In this document: positions 1 to 6,425 of the stretch, piece after piece
Numbering within the stretch: the stretch's first letter is position 1
Layout: every line of letters begins with the position of its first letter
The notes under the pieces: generated by a model
Told to the model about the DNA's origin: nothing
Database searches by the model: none
Seen by the model: the letters and a program-made list of their open reading frames with translations, nothing else
Position numbers and translations under genes: made by a program
Origin: Chloroflexota bacterium
Lineage (GTDB): Bacteria > Chloroflexota > Anaerolineae > UBA1429
Reading direction: 5' to 3'
NCBI GenBank assembly: GCA_012515695.1
Contig: JAAYXX010000251.1
Coordinates: 1 to 16,432 of the forward strand
Length of the DNA stretch: 16,432 nucleotides

Positions 1-373
1 CCAGGTATCCCGCCAGAAGTCCCAACGGCACGCCGATCATCATGCCGACGATACTGGTCAAGATGCCGACCAGCAACATGGGGCGCGCTCCCCACATGAT
101 GCGCGTGAGCAGGTCTCGCCCCAGAATGTCGGTGCCCATAGGGTGCTTCCAACTCGGCCCGACCATGCTGGCGTTTATATCCACTTCATCGTAGCCATAG
201 GGCGATAGAACGGGAGCACCTACAGCCACGACCAGGATAAAGATGAAATAGATCAGGCCGAACATGGACATGGGGTTGCGTCGAAAGCGGCGCCAGGCAG
301 CTACCCAGTTCGACGCGAAACGCGCTTCTTTCGCAAGGGCCTGTGCGGGGGATGAGGCTTGGGCTGTAGTCAT
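1..373 (-). CDS. ABC transporter permease, DppC/OppC type (C-terminus cut off by window edge)
   Basis: This is the inner-membrane permease subunit of an Opp/Dpp-type ABC importer. Only the first 124 residues are in the window. The N-terminus has a basic cytoplasmic stretch (AWRRFRRNPMSMFGL) leading into transmembrane segment 1 (about residues 38-55), the extracytoplasmic loop, and the family motif around HPMGTDILGRDLLTRIMWGAR, followed by the second membrane segment (LLVGILTSIVGMMIGVPLG). These are standard features of the OppC N-terminal domain and BPD_transp_1 fold. The ATG at 373-371 overlaps the TGA of the upstream permease gene in an ATGA arrangement, so the two are translationally coupled. 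The EAA loop lies outside the window. The family is confident. The substrate cannot be told from the permease; the neighbouring glycosidases suggest a glycoside or oligosaccharide rather than a peptide. Confidence 0.93.
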   Translation of the reverse strand, partial: MTTAQASSPAQALAKEARFASNWVAAWRRFRRNPMSMFGLIYFIFILVVAVGAPVLSPYGYDEVDINASMVGPSWKHPMGTDILGRDLLTRIMWGARPMLLVGILTSIVGMMIGVPLGLLAGYL

Positions 374-1305
374 CGTGCCTTCTCCATGATGCGAACGCGT
401 GGGTCAATGACCCCGTAGAGGATATCGGTCAGAAAGTAGGTGAGCGAGATCAACAAGGCCCAAAAGATGGTGATACCCAGTACCATAGGGTAGTCGCGGT
501 TGGTGCTCGATAGCACGAACTGCTTACCCAGGCCGGGCAGGCCGAACACGCTTTCGATGAACATCGAGCCGGTCATCATACCGGGGAACATGGGCAAAAA
601 GCTCGTGACCATCGGGATCAGGGCGTTGCGGAGGACGTGCCTCGACATAACGCTGGGGGTACGCAACCCCTTGGCGTAGGCGGTTCGCACGTAATCTGAA
701 GAGATGGCGTCTACCATGCACTGGCGTGTCCATCGGGCGACGCCAGCCGACGCCGGGAAGCCATAGGCGAAAACGGGCAGCACGAGCGACTCGGGGCCGC
801 CCCAACCGCCAGCCGGGAACCATCGCAGCTTGGCGGCGAACACATAGACGACCACGAAACCCAGCACAAATGATGGAATAGACCCGACGACAACGGCATA
901 GGTGACAATCGCGTTGTCTATCCAGCCATTCTGCTTGACTGCCGCGACCATACCGAGGGCGATACCCAACGCCAGAGCCAGGATGCACGCCAAAAAGCCT
1001 ACGATGGCGCTATAGGGTAACAGAGTGAGGATAAGGCCGGTGACGGTCATTTCGGGGGCGGTGAATGGCACTCCGAAATCCAGGCGGATGGCCTGCCCAA
1101 GCCAGACAACGTATTGCTCCAGGATGGGTTTATCCAGGCCGTACTTGGCCTTGAACTGTTGGAGTTGCACGTCAGTCAGTGGCACCTGGGCGAAGGCGCT
1201 CCAAGGCCCGCCGGGCACTGTGCGCGAGAGGACAAAGGTGAACAGGGACAAGAGCAAAAGCATCACCACGATACCCACGAAACGCCGCAACATATAGCTG
1301 AGCAT
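370..1305 (-). CDS. ABC transporter permease, DppB/OppB type
   Basis: This is the second permease subunit of the same importer, 311 residues, the usual length for DppB/OppB. An N-terminal membrane segment (FVGIVVMLLLLSLFTFVLSR) is followed by the conserved extracytoplasmic region with PGGPW and KYGLDKP. Several further membrane segments follow, then the cytoplasmic EAA loop at about residues 205-235 (YVRTAYAKGL, then HVLRNALIPMVT), which contacts the ATPase, and the C-terminal motif FIESVFGLPGLGK. The ATG at 1305 is preceded by AGAGGAG at a good distance; an in-frame ATG four codons later is possible but has a worse site. It ends in a 4-base overlap with the next permease gene. The gene is separated from its binding-protein gene by 329 bases holding repeat A, which may lower permease expression relative to the binding protein. 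Confidence 0.95.
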   Translation of the reverse strand: MLSYMLRRFVGIVVMLLLLSLFTFVLSRTVPGGPWSAFAQVPLTDVQLQQFKAKYGLDKPILEQYVVWLGQAIRLDFGVPFTAPEMTVTGLILTLLPYSAIVGFLACILALALGIALGMVAAVKQNGWIDNAIVTYAVVVGSIPSFVLGFVVVYVFAAKLRWFPAGGWGGPESLVLPVFAYGFPASAGVARWTRQCMVDAISSDYVRTAYAKGLRTPSVMSRHVLRNALIPMVTSFLPMFPGMMTGSMFIESVFGLPGLGKQFVLSSTNRDYPMVLGITIFWALLISLTYFLTDILYGVIDPRVRIMEKAR

Positions 1306-1358
1306 GGTTTTGCTGCTCCTCTATGGCGATTGATGAGAGTGCAGGCGTTCAGCCGGAA

Positions 1359-1606
1359 CTGAGCGTCGGCTGATGAGGGTTCAGGGAATAGCTCGGCAAC
1401 AGCCATTAGGAGGGCGGTTGAAACCGCGGCAACGTTTGCGAAGCCCACCTCCGTGGGCTGATCTGCAGCCGCCGAAGGGGCGGCAGCGCCATGCATGGCG
1501 GCGCCAACTTGTTGGCGATGCAAGGGTTGGTGCAGTTTCAACTGCCTACGAGATGGCACGTCGAGTTACCGAAGCATCTTGTTAATCTTTATCAGCCGAC
1601 GCTCAG
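1359..1606. repeat. 16-bp perfect inverted repeat flanking repeat copy A
   Basis: CTGAGCGTCGGCTGAT at 1359-1374 is exactly reverse-complementary to ATCAGCCGACGCTCAG at 1591-1606. The two arms enclose repeat A almost exactly. In RNA from the minus strand they would form a 16-bp stem 29 bases after the stop codon of the solute-binding protein gene and before the permease genes. There is no T-run after the stem, so it is not a plain intrinsic terminator. It may instead act as a 3' mRNA-stabilising or partly terminating structure. The arms may be an older hairpin whose loop received the repeat; that is inference. Confidence 0.85.
1372..1577 (+). repeat. Dispersed hairpin-array repeat, copy A
   Basis: This fills most of the 329-base gap between the binding-protein gene and the permease gene. 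The left arm (P type) carries GCTCGGCAACAGCCATTAGG and hairpin GCGGTTGAAACCGC (1414-1427). The core hairpins in order are AGCCCAC-CTCC-GTGGGCT (1442-1459), GCCGCC-GAAGG-GGCGGC (1468-1484), the palindrome GCCATGCATGGC (1488-1499) and GCCAACTTGTTGGC (1503-1516). The right arm (Q type) has GCAGTTTCAACTGC (1532-1545) then GAGTTACCGAAG. The same modules recur in copies B to E. The outer ends are worn compared with copies C, D and E. Short ORFs here are by-products of the repeat. Confidence 0.9.
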
Positions 1607-1634
1607 CGTGCTTCGGGACGAGGCTCGTGAAGGA

Positions 1635-3479
1635 CTACTGGATTGCAGCGCGGCAGTCTGACTTGGCCCAATACAGGTGTTGGTATGCCTCAATCACGCC
1701 GCCGCCGCCTGATGCCGCCGAGAAACCGTTTGCGTTCGGCTTGGTGCCATCACCTGCGAGGTTGCACGGCCACAGCTTGTACGAGAAGGGTTGGTCGATG
1801 CCGTACATTACGCAGGATTCGACCAATTCGATCTCGGACTGTTGGAGCGCCTCAAAGCGCTGGTCCGGGTCCATGATAGAATTGGCCTTGTTATAGTTCT
1901 CTGTCCACTCGGGCAACTCGCATGGGTGGCGTCCGCCATCGCGCCAGATGTTCAGGAAGGTAGCCGGATCAAAATAGTCGAGCTGGTAGGCCACATAGTA
2001 GATTGGCGCTTCTTTGTTGGTGAACGCCTGCTGTGTGAACCCGGAATAGTCGGAGCCTCGGAGGTTCACCTGGATGCCGAGGGTATCCTTCCAGGCTGCC
2101 TGAATGGCTTCGGCGTAAGGGGTAATGCCGTCGCGGCACCACCACTCGTATACAGGGAACCCGGCGCCGTCGGCATAGCCCGCCTTGGAAAGCAACTGGC
2201 GCGCGGCCTCGACATCGAATACGTTGGGGTCAAGCTCTTTGAGCTTGTCGGGGATAGCATTCGGGAAGCCGGGAGGCAGCATACCCCAGGCCGGGAAGGC
2301 AAAGCCCTTGCCGATTTCCGCGACCAGTGCCTCCTTGTCGATCGCTTTCAGCAGTGCCAGGCGCACGTCGCGATTGTCCAGGGGCGCGAATTTGCCCGGC
2401 AGAGTGTTGAACCCGAGGTAGTTTGTCACGTATGGCGCTACTGGGTGCGACTCGGCGCGCAAGACGGGGTTGGAGTTGATGAACGCCTGCTCGCCTGGCG
2501 GCGTGGTGGCGCCGATCGCGTACGTTGGGATTTCGCCTGCCATGTAGGCGGGCAGGCCACTGGGGAGCGGGCCTTCGGTAGCCTTCTCAAAATAGACCGT
2601 ACGCACGCCACGGTAGTTGGGGTTGACCTCCCATTCGATACCAGTGGCGCGGTCCAGCTTGACCAGCCTCCAGGGGCCGGAACCGTTAAACGTTGCGGGA
2701 TCGAGTTCGTAATTCTCGCCATGCTTCTCGTAGGCTGCCTTGGACATAACCAGGAACCAGCACATCACCGAGGGGAGGTATGGCGCGACCTGTTCGGTGT
2801 GAATGCGGAGCGTGAAATCGTCGAGCGCCTCGATGCCCAACTCATCCGCGTCCATCTCGCCCGCTACGACCTGGGCATAGTTCTTCAGGTCAGAGTAGTA
2901 CCAGGCATAGTCATAGCCATCGCGGAAGGCCCGCTTCATCGTAAACTCCCAGTCATGCGCGGTGACGGGGGAGCCATCGGTGAAGGTCAACTCCTTGCGG
3001 AGAATAAAGTCCCAGTACAGGCCATCCTCCGATATCTGCCAGCTTTCGCATCCGCAGGGGTAGGGCTTGCCGTCGAAATCCAGCCCCACCAGCGGCTCGT
3101 CATACATTGCGTGGCCCCACAGCCGGTTGTAGCAGGATTTCATCACGTGGCCGTGGGCGGCTGTCATGCCGTTGCCCATCTTCCAGACCTGTTGGTCCAG
3201 GGGCAAGGCGTCCGCCGGGAGGACGACGCCCGCCGAGTTGGTCGGGCCGGTGGGTACAACCTCCACCTCTACCACCTTCTCGACGACCTTTTCGACCTCT
3301 ACGGTTTCCTTAACGACCTTTTCTTCGGTGACAACGACCGTCTCTTTGACGATCTTTTCCACCTCTTCCTTAACGACCACCGTTTCCTTGATAACCTTGG
3401 GCGCGCACCCTATCAATGCACCACTCGCAGACAACGCGCCCAGTCGAAGCAACTGACGACGGGAGAGTTTGCGAGCCAT
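1635..3479 (-). CDS. ABC transporter solute-binding lipoprotein, family 5 (SBP_bac_5), Tat/lipobox signal
   Basis: This is the extracytoplasmic substrate-binding lipoprotein of the importer, 614 residues. I chose the ATG at 3479 because it has an ideal Shine-Dalgarno (AAAGGAGGT) about nine bases upstream; an in-frame ATG further out at 3515 would bury that site in coding sequence. The N-terminus has a twin-arginine stretch (SRRQLLRLG, residues 6-14), a short hydrophobic segment and lipobox LIGC with the lipidated Cys at 25. It is therefore probably Tat-exported or Sec-exported and lipid-anchored. Residues 28-75 form a Val/Lys/Glu repeat tether (VVKE, KETVVV, VEKVVE), common in Chloroflexota binding proteins. 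The rest is a DppA/OppA-like two-lobed domain (for example GKPYPCGCESWQISEDGLYW near the start and an RDVRLALLKAIDKEAL helix). Family-5 proteins bind peptides, nickel or oligosaccharides; the neighbours favour a glycoside. Confidence 0.93.
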   Translation of the reverse strand: MARKLSRRQLLRLGALSASGALIGCAPKVIKETVVVKEEVEKIVKETVVVTEEKVVKETVEVEKVVEKVVEVEVVPTGPTNSAGVVLPADALPLDQQVWKMGNGMTAAHGHVMKSCYNRLWGHAMYDEPLVGLDFDGKPYPCGCESWQISEDGLYWDFILRKELTFTDGSPVTAHDWEFTMKRAFRDGYDYAWYYSDLKNYAQVVAGEMDADELGIEALDDFTLRIHTEQVAPYLPSVMCWFLVMSKAAYEKHGENYELDPATFNGSGPWRLVKLDRATGIEWEVNPNYRGVRTVYFEKATEGPLPSGLPAYMAGEIPTYAIGATTPPGEQAFINSNPVLRAESHPVAPYVTNYLGFNTLPGKFAPLDNRDVRLALLKAIDKEALVAEIGKGFAFPAWGMLPPGFPNAIPDKLKELDPNVFDVEAARQLLSKAGYADGAGFPVYEWWCRDGITPYAEAIQAAWKDTLGIQVNLRGSDYSGFTQQAFTNKEAPIYYVAYQLDYFDPATFLNIWRDGGRHPCELPEWTENYNKANSIMDPDQRFEALQQSEIELVESCVMYGIDQPFSYKLWPCNLAGDGTKPNANGFSAASGGGGVIEAYQHLYWAKSDCRAAIQ

Positions 3480-3600
3480 GAGCTTCCGACCTCCTTTGGT
3501 CATCATGACGTGCAATATGAAGGGTAGACAGGCACGACGAAAGGCAAAGCTGCGGTCGGTCGAAGGGGTCTACGGCACCTCCTTTCCGGGCGAACGCCCA

Positions 3601-3626
3601 CAAAAAAAGACACCGTGGAGCGGTGG
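3601..3626 (-). terminator. Terminator-like hairpin with T-run in the 5' leader of the binding-protein gene
   Basis: Read on the minus strand, CACCG-CTCCA-CGGTG is followed by TCTTTTTTT. The stem is only 5 bp, but the T-run is strong. It lies between the promoter at 3658-3686 and the start codon at 3479, so it could attenuate the transporter operon. Just downstream in the leader there is a second perfect Shine-Dalgarno-like stretch (GGAAAGGAGGT) with no start codon at a suitable distance. Both are seen in sequence; function is inferred. Confidence 0.45.
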
Positions 3627-3657
3627 AGGCTATAGAGGGTGTCAAAGAGTTCAACCG

Positions 3658-3686
3658 ATTATAACCCAAGATGGGCCATGTGTCAA
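3658..3686 (-). promoter_or_regulatory. Sigma-70 promoter of the transporter operon
   Basis: On the minus strand, TTGACA (3686-3681), a 17-base spacer and TATAAT (3663-3658) form an exact consensus sigma-70 promoter. Transcription would start near 3651 and leave a leader of about 170 bases before the binding-protein start codon. It lies downstream of the terminator at 3750-3781, so the transporter genes appear to be a unit of their own. Confidence 0.85.
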
Positions 3687-3749
3687 TGACTTTTTACTGT
3701 TCAATCGAGTTATTGCTCAATCGAGGCCGTCGGAGGGCGGTGGCATAGT

Positions 3750-3781
3750 AAAAGGCGCTGGGAGTGCGATCTCCCAGCGCC
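3750..3781 (-). terminator. Intrinsic terminator downstream of the aldo/keto reductase unit
   Basis: On the minus strand, GGCGCTGGGA pairs perfectly with TCCCAGCGCC (an extra G-C pair can extend the 10-bp stem to 11), the loop is 6-8 bases, and TTTTACTAT follows. On the plus strand no T-run follows. It closes the xdhC-aldo/keto reductase unit after repeat B. Confidence 0.85.
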
Positions 3782-3821
3782 CACACTGGTGTCATCATTA
3801 TATATCTTTTTCGCCCGTCAT

Positions 3822-4001
3822 CGGCAGTTGAAACTGCACCAACGTTTGCGAAACCTGCCTTCGCAGGTTCATTTGCAGCCGCCGCAGGGGCGACGGCGCC
3901 ATGTATGGCGCGCCTGCCTTCGCAGGCTAGGGAGCCAGTCGCCGAAGGGCGACGCGCCAACTTGTTGGCGATTGCAACGGTTGCCGCGATTTCAATCGCC
4001 C
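3822..4001 (-). repeat. Dispersed hairpin-array repeat, copy B
   Basis: This lies between the reductase stop codon (4012-4014) and the terminator at 3781. The arms are swapped relative to copies A and C: GCAGTTGAAACTGC (Q arm) is at low coordinate and GCGATTTCAATCGC (P arm) at high coordinate. This is the longest core: ACCTGC-CTTC-GCAGGT, GCCGCCGCAGGGGCGACGGC, GCCATGTATGGC, a second CCTGCCTTCGCAGG unit, GTCGCCGAAGGGCGAC and GCCAACTTGTTGGC. The outermost flank sequences seen in C, D and E are missing or worn away here. The strand given is that of the arms; the core runs the same way as in every other copy. The 532 gene-free bases from 3480 to 4011 hold this repeat, the terminator, the promoter and the leader. 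Confidence 0.88.
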
Positions 4002-4011
4002 GGTTCCTCGT

Positions 4012-4890
4012 CTACAAGTCGGGGCCGACGCCGAACTCGGCTTTGAAGGCGCGCCATATTTCCGGATCTACCTCTGTTGTGGCAAAGCGGTACACGTCCT
4101 CGACGTGCTCCTTGCTGCCTGGCCCGGGCATCACAATGCCGTCGATGGGCGCGGCCATAGCGAACTGGATCGCCAGATGGCGAATGTCTACCTTGTGTTC
4201 CTGGCACCAACTCCACATGGCGTGAGCGCGTGGGTGGTTCTGCGGCTCGCGGCCGGTCAGCGTGCCACTGAGGCCCAGGATGCTGGCGAGGATGACGCCC
4301 ACGTCCCACTTTTTCGCCAATGGCAGAATGGTCTGGGCTGCTGATTGGTCGAGCAGGGTATAGTCGAGGAAGGTCAGCACGATCTCTATCTGGCCCGTTT
4401 CGATGGCGCGGCGATGAAAGTCGTGAGGGCGACAGCCCAACCCGACGTGCCGCACGATGCCTTCCTCCTTCATACGCAGCAGCTCATCCAGCGCATGGCC
4501 GGGGGCCAGAGGGGCCTCGATGTCGCGGGGATCGTGGATCAGTACCGAGTCAAAATAGTCGGTTTTGAGCAGCTTCAAGCTGTTTTCCACGCTCCAGCGC
4601 GTCGTCTCGGCGGAAAAATCCCCCCGATGCAGGGGGTGCGTCCCGGTTTTGGTTTGCAGGTAGATGCGTTCGCGGTAGCCGCCCTCCAGGGCCAGACCCA
4701 CGCGGCGCTCGCTCTCGCCATAGTGGGGGGAGGTATCCAGAAAATCGATGCCCAACTCGATAGCGCGGCGCACCCCCTCGATGGCGTCACGATCGGTGTG
4801 ATGGGCTGCGCCAAAGGCGGCGCAACCCAGGCCCAGCGCCCTGGCTCGTATCTCGGTGCGGCCCATACGACGAATCGGCAATTCTGACAT
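4012..4890 (-). CDS. Aldo/keto reductase, probable aldose 1-dehydrogenase-like
   Basis: This is a cytoplasmic NAD(P)-dependent oxidoreductase of the aldo/keto reductase superfamily, 292 residues. The catalytic tetrad is complete: Asp52 and Tyr57 in FLDTSPHYGES, Lys81 in TKTGTH and His119 in VLIHDPRD. The (beta/alpha)8 barrel layout is clear, with the usual ETTRWSVENSLKLLKTDYFD helix before the His strand. The short length and the FLDTSPHYG and LIHDP motifs resemble the D-threo-aldose/L-fucose/L-galactose 1-dehydrogenase branch, which oxidises sugars to lactones; that branch assignment is moderate and the substrate is inferred. The ATG at 4890 has only a weak purine-rich site (AGAAAGAGAGAG). 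It follows xdhC by 135 bases, with a perfect hairpin in the gap. The stop is 11 bases from repeat B. Confidence 0.9.
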   Translation of the reverse strand: MSELPIRRMGRTEIRARALGLGCAAFGAAHHTDRDAIEGVRRAIELGIDFLDTSPHYGESERRVGLALEGGYRERIYLQTKTGTHPLHRGDFSAETTRWSVENSLKLLKTDYFDSVLIHDPRDIEAPLAPGHALDELLRMKEEGIVRHVGLGCRPHDFHRRAIETGQIEIVLTFLDYTLLDQSAAQTILPLAKKWDVGVILASILGLSGTLTGREPQNHPRAHAMWSWCQEHKVDIRHLAIQFAMAAPIDGIVMPGPGSKEHVEDVYRFATTEVDPEIWRAFKAEFGVGPDL

Positions 4891-4924
4891 GGCCTGACTC
4901 TCTCTTTCTGTGATGATGGGATCA

Positions 4925-4951
4925 TCTATACCAGGCTCCGCCCGCTGGCAA
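4925..4951 (-). promoter_or_regulatory. Possible extended -10 promoter for the aldo/keto reductase gene
   Basis: On the minus strand, TTGCCA (4951-4946), a short 15-base spacer and TGG-TATAGA (4933-4925) form an extended -10 arrangement 34 bases before the start codon. The -35 overlaps the hairpin at 4941-4969. The short spacer makes this uncertain, and read-through from xdhC is the alternative. Confidence 0.3.
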
Positions 4952-4969
4952 GCGGTGGCTGCCAGCGGG
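4941..4969. other. Perfect 10-bp hairpin between xdhC and the reductase gene
   Basis: CCCGCTGGCA pairs perfectly with TGCCAGCGGG around a 9-base loop. No T-run follows on either strand, so it is not a standard intrinsic terminator. It could be an mRNA-processing or stability element between the two genes. Confidence 0.6.
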
Positions 4970-5025
4970 TCAGTGGCCTGTTTGTACGCCTGATGGACCT
5001 GGTCAGGGGTTGAGCCTTTACGCGC

Positions 5026-5853
5026 TTACTGCTGAGGCCAGGCAAGACGCATATGCTTATGCCCCTTTTTGCCATAGCGCAACGCCTGTATCTCGCTGAT
5101 AATCGAGATGGCGATCTCGTCCGGGCTGGGGCCGCCGATATCCAGACCCACCGGGCAGTAAAGCACCGACCAGTTGATGCGTTCGGCGCCCAGTTCCTCG
5201 ACGAGGCGGGCAGTCATGGACTCGGCTTTGGGGCGCGAGCCTAACATGCCCACATAGCGCGGCTTCCAATTGGATGCCATGATATCGCGCAATGACTCAT
5301 AGTCAAAAGCGTGCGAAGGGGTGGTGATCAGAAAGTAGCTTCCTTCGGGCACGCTCTCGTCCGCGAGGGCCGCCGCATAGTTGCCGACAATCACCCGGTT
5401 GGCTCCCTGGAATCCCTCTGCGACCTCTGGGCGGTGATCCACCACGGTCACGTGCAGGCCCAATGGCTGAAGGTGGCGGGCGATGGCCTGCCCCACATGC
5501 CCCCCGCCCAGGATAAAGACATGCCCGGCGTAGCCGATATAGTCAAAGAACACGGTTGCTCGACCGCCACAGGCCGCATCCAGCCGCTCATCCGTGCTGG
5601 CTCCGCCGCCTTCCATCAGGGCATAGCGCACCAGCGTAGACTTGCGTTGTTGCAGCACTTCTAGCGCCTTGGCGATGGCTTGCTGTTCCAGTTCCCCGCC
5701 GCCCACCGTGCCCACGGGCCGCCCGTCGGCAGTGACGAGCATTTTGGCTCCGGGCGCGCCGGGCACCGACCCCTCTCGCTCAACGACAGTGACCAATACG
5801 GCTTCTTGTCCCTGTGCCTCGATCTGGGCAATTCGCTCGAACAGTGTTTCCAT
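5026..5853 (-). CDS. xdhC: XdhC/CoxI family molybdenum-cofactor maturation protein
   Basis: XdhC-family proteins bind molybdenum cofactor, help its sulfuration and insert it into xanthine dehydrogenase-type hydroxylases. The protein has 275 residues, a normal length. The N-terminal CoxI domain has GSVPGAPGAK (28-37) and GTVGGGELE (48-56). CGG at 95-97 matches the conserved cysteine motif. A C-terminal Rossmann domain begins at GGGHVG (116-121), with TVVDHRPE after the second strand and YVGMLGSRPKAE and GLDIGGPSPDEIAISI towards the end, all typical. The ATG at 5853 has GGAG seven bases upstream. No molybdenum hydroxylase gene is in the window, so its client is elsewhere or just outside. Its leader is unusual: repeat C, then a terminator and the structured RNA element at 6255-6364, lie upstream on the same strand. 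Confidence 0.93.
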   Translation of the reverse strand: METLFERIAQIEAQGQEAVLVTVVEREGSVPGAPGAKMLVTADGRPVGTVGGGELEQQAIAKALEVLQQRKSTLVRYALMEGGGASTDERLDAACGGRATVFFDYIGYAGHVFILGGGHVGQAIARHLQPLGLHVTVVDHRPEVAEGFQGANRVIVGNYAAALADESVPEGSYFLITTPSHAFDYESLRDIMASNWKPRYVGMLGSRPKAESMTARLVEELGAERINWSVLYCPVGLDIGGPSPDEIAISIISEIQALRYGKKGHKHMRLAWPQQ

Positions 5854-5874
5854 TGTGCACTCCGATCTCTTGAA

Positions 5875-6067
5875 ATGAGTTTTGACAAAACGGCTCGGTA
5901 ACAGCCATTAGGATGGGCGGTTGAAACCGCGGCAACGTTTGCGAAGCCCACCTCCGTGGGCTGATCTGCAGTTGCCGAAGGGTGGCGCGCCATGCATGGC
6001 GATTGCACTGGTTGGTGCAGTTTCAGCTGCCTACAAGATGGCACGTCGGGTTACCGAAGTAAATAGT
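5875..6067 (+). repeat. Dispersed hairpin-array repeat, copy C
   Basis: This copy starts 22 bases upstream of the xdhC start codon and has both outer ends. The P end is ATGAGTTTTGACAAAACGG, then CTCGGTAACAGCCATTAGG and hairpin GCGGTTGAAACCGC. The core is the shortest: AGCCCAC-CTCC-GTGGGCT, a wobble-paired GTTGCCGAAGGGTGGC and the palindrome GCCATGCATGGC. The Q arm is GCAGTTTCAGCTGC, then GTCGGGTTACCGAAGTAAAT and AGT. The arm order matches copy A. It would be transcribed as part of any leader that reads through into xdhC. Confidence 0.9.
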
Positions 6068-6182
6068 CAACCTTCTAATATCACGATCGCCGCCCCGCAT
6101 TGGCAGGTGGCGTTATCTTTGCGGTCCGGGCGATGGAACGCCGATAGGGCAGGCGTTGGTTCAGCCACGCCGCCGGTGAACA

Positions 6183-6228
6183 CAAAAAGACTGGCGCTTC
6201 TAAGGCAAAGCAAAGAAGGCGCCAGTCT
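6183..6228 (-). terminator. Intrinsic terminator of the structured RNA upstream of xdhC
   Basis: On the minus strand, AGACTGGCGCCTTCT pairs with AGAAGCGCCAGTCT (one bulged base), followed by TTTTTGTG. This is a strong intrinsic terminator 26 bases after the RNA element at 6255-6364. The 5' arm of the terminator contains CCTTCT (6219-6214), which can instead pair with AGAAGG (6259-6254) in the closing stem of the RNA element. It could therefore work as a conditional terminator. Confidence 0.88.
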
Positions 6229-6254
6229 ATTCGCAAAGCTCTCGCGGTCAGGCC

Positions 6255-6364
6255 CTTCTCCTTTGCAAACGCGGCAGGCATGGCCGTTTCCCGCCATACC
6301 CTATAGCCCAGCGCCCGTAGGACTGGCCGAGGGCAGCCCCGTAGGCACGCATGGGTCGGAGAAG
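6255..6364 (-). ncRNA. Structured RNA element, copy 1: candidate riboswitch/attenuator ahead of xdhC, class unrecognised
   Basis: This 110-nt element is homologous to the one at 16208-16318. On the minus strand it opens with CTTCTCC (6364-6358) and closes with GGAGAAG (6261-6255), a perfect 7-bp stem. Shared with the other copy are CCGACCCATGC after the 5' strand, a CTAC-containing segment, GGGAAACG as the loop of a 5-bp hairpin (ATGGC/GCCAT, 6297-6280), and TTTGNAAAGGAGAA at the 3' side. The hairpin stem is different in the other copy yet still pairs. A promoter lies just upstream and a terminator just downstream. With the promoter the transcript would run from about 6379 to about 6183. It could be a leader controlling xdhC or a free small RNA. 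I saw no signature of riboswitch classes I know. Confidence 0.7.
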
Positions 6365-6385
6365 CAAGTGTTCAATTGGGCCGCG

Positions 6386-6414
6386 ATTATACCATCCTAT
6401 CGCGTGTCCTGCAA
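6386..6414 (-). promoter_or_regulatory. Sigma-70 promoter for the structured RNA / xdhC leader
   Basis: On the minus strand, TTGCAG (6414-6409), a 17-base spacer and TATAAT (6391-6386) form a good promoter 12 bases after the stop codon of the glycyl-radical enzyme gene. Predicted start is near 6379, about 15 bases before the closing stem of the RNA element. It separates xdhC and the reductase from the glycoside operon. Confidence 0.8.
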
Positions 6415-6425
6415 CTGAGTGCATC

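Noticed and set aside
1263..1559. Minus-strand ORF over repeat A (and similar ones at 3694-3960, 5661-6044, 15535-15768 and 15627-15845)
   Set aside because: Their shared peptides (for example GFANVAAVSTA) come from the repeat itself and change with its hairpins. They have no ribosome site, and several run into real genes or terminators.
1791..3527. Long plus-strand open frame of 578 codons
   Set aside because: It is antisense to the solute-binding protein gene, which has clear motifs, a signal sequence and an ideal ribosome site. The frame stays open because of GC-rich codon composition.
5875..6067. Classical MITE with terminal inverted repeats
   Set aside because: The two outer ends (ATGAGTTTTGACAAAAC and AAGTAAATAGT) are not inverted copies of each other, and I could not find a target-site duplication at copies C, D or E.
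6255..6364. ZTP (pfl-motif) riboswitch near the glycyl-radical enzyme gene
   Set aside because: The element is downstream of that gene, not ahead of it, and the conserved CCGCCUGGGC-type segment of the ZTP aptamer is not seen.
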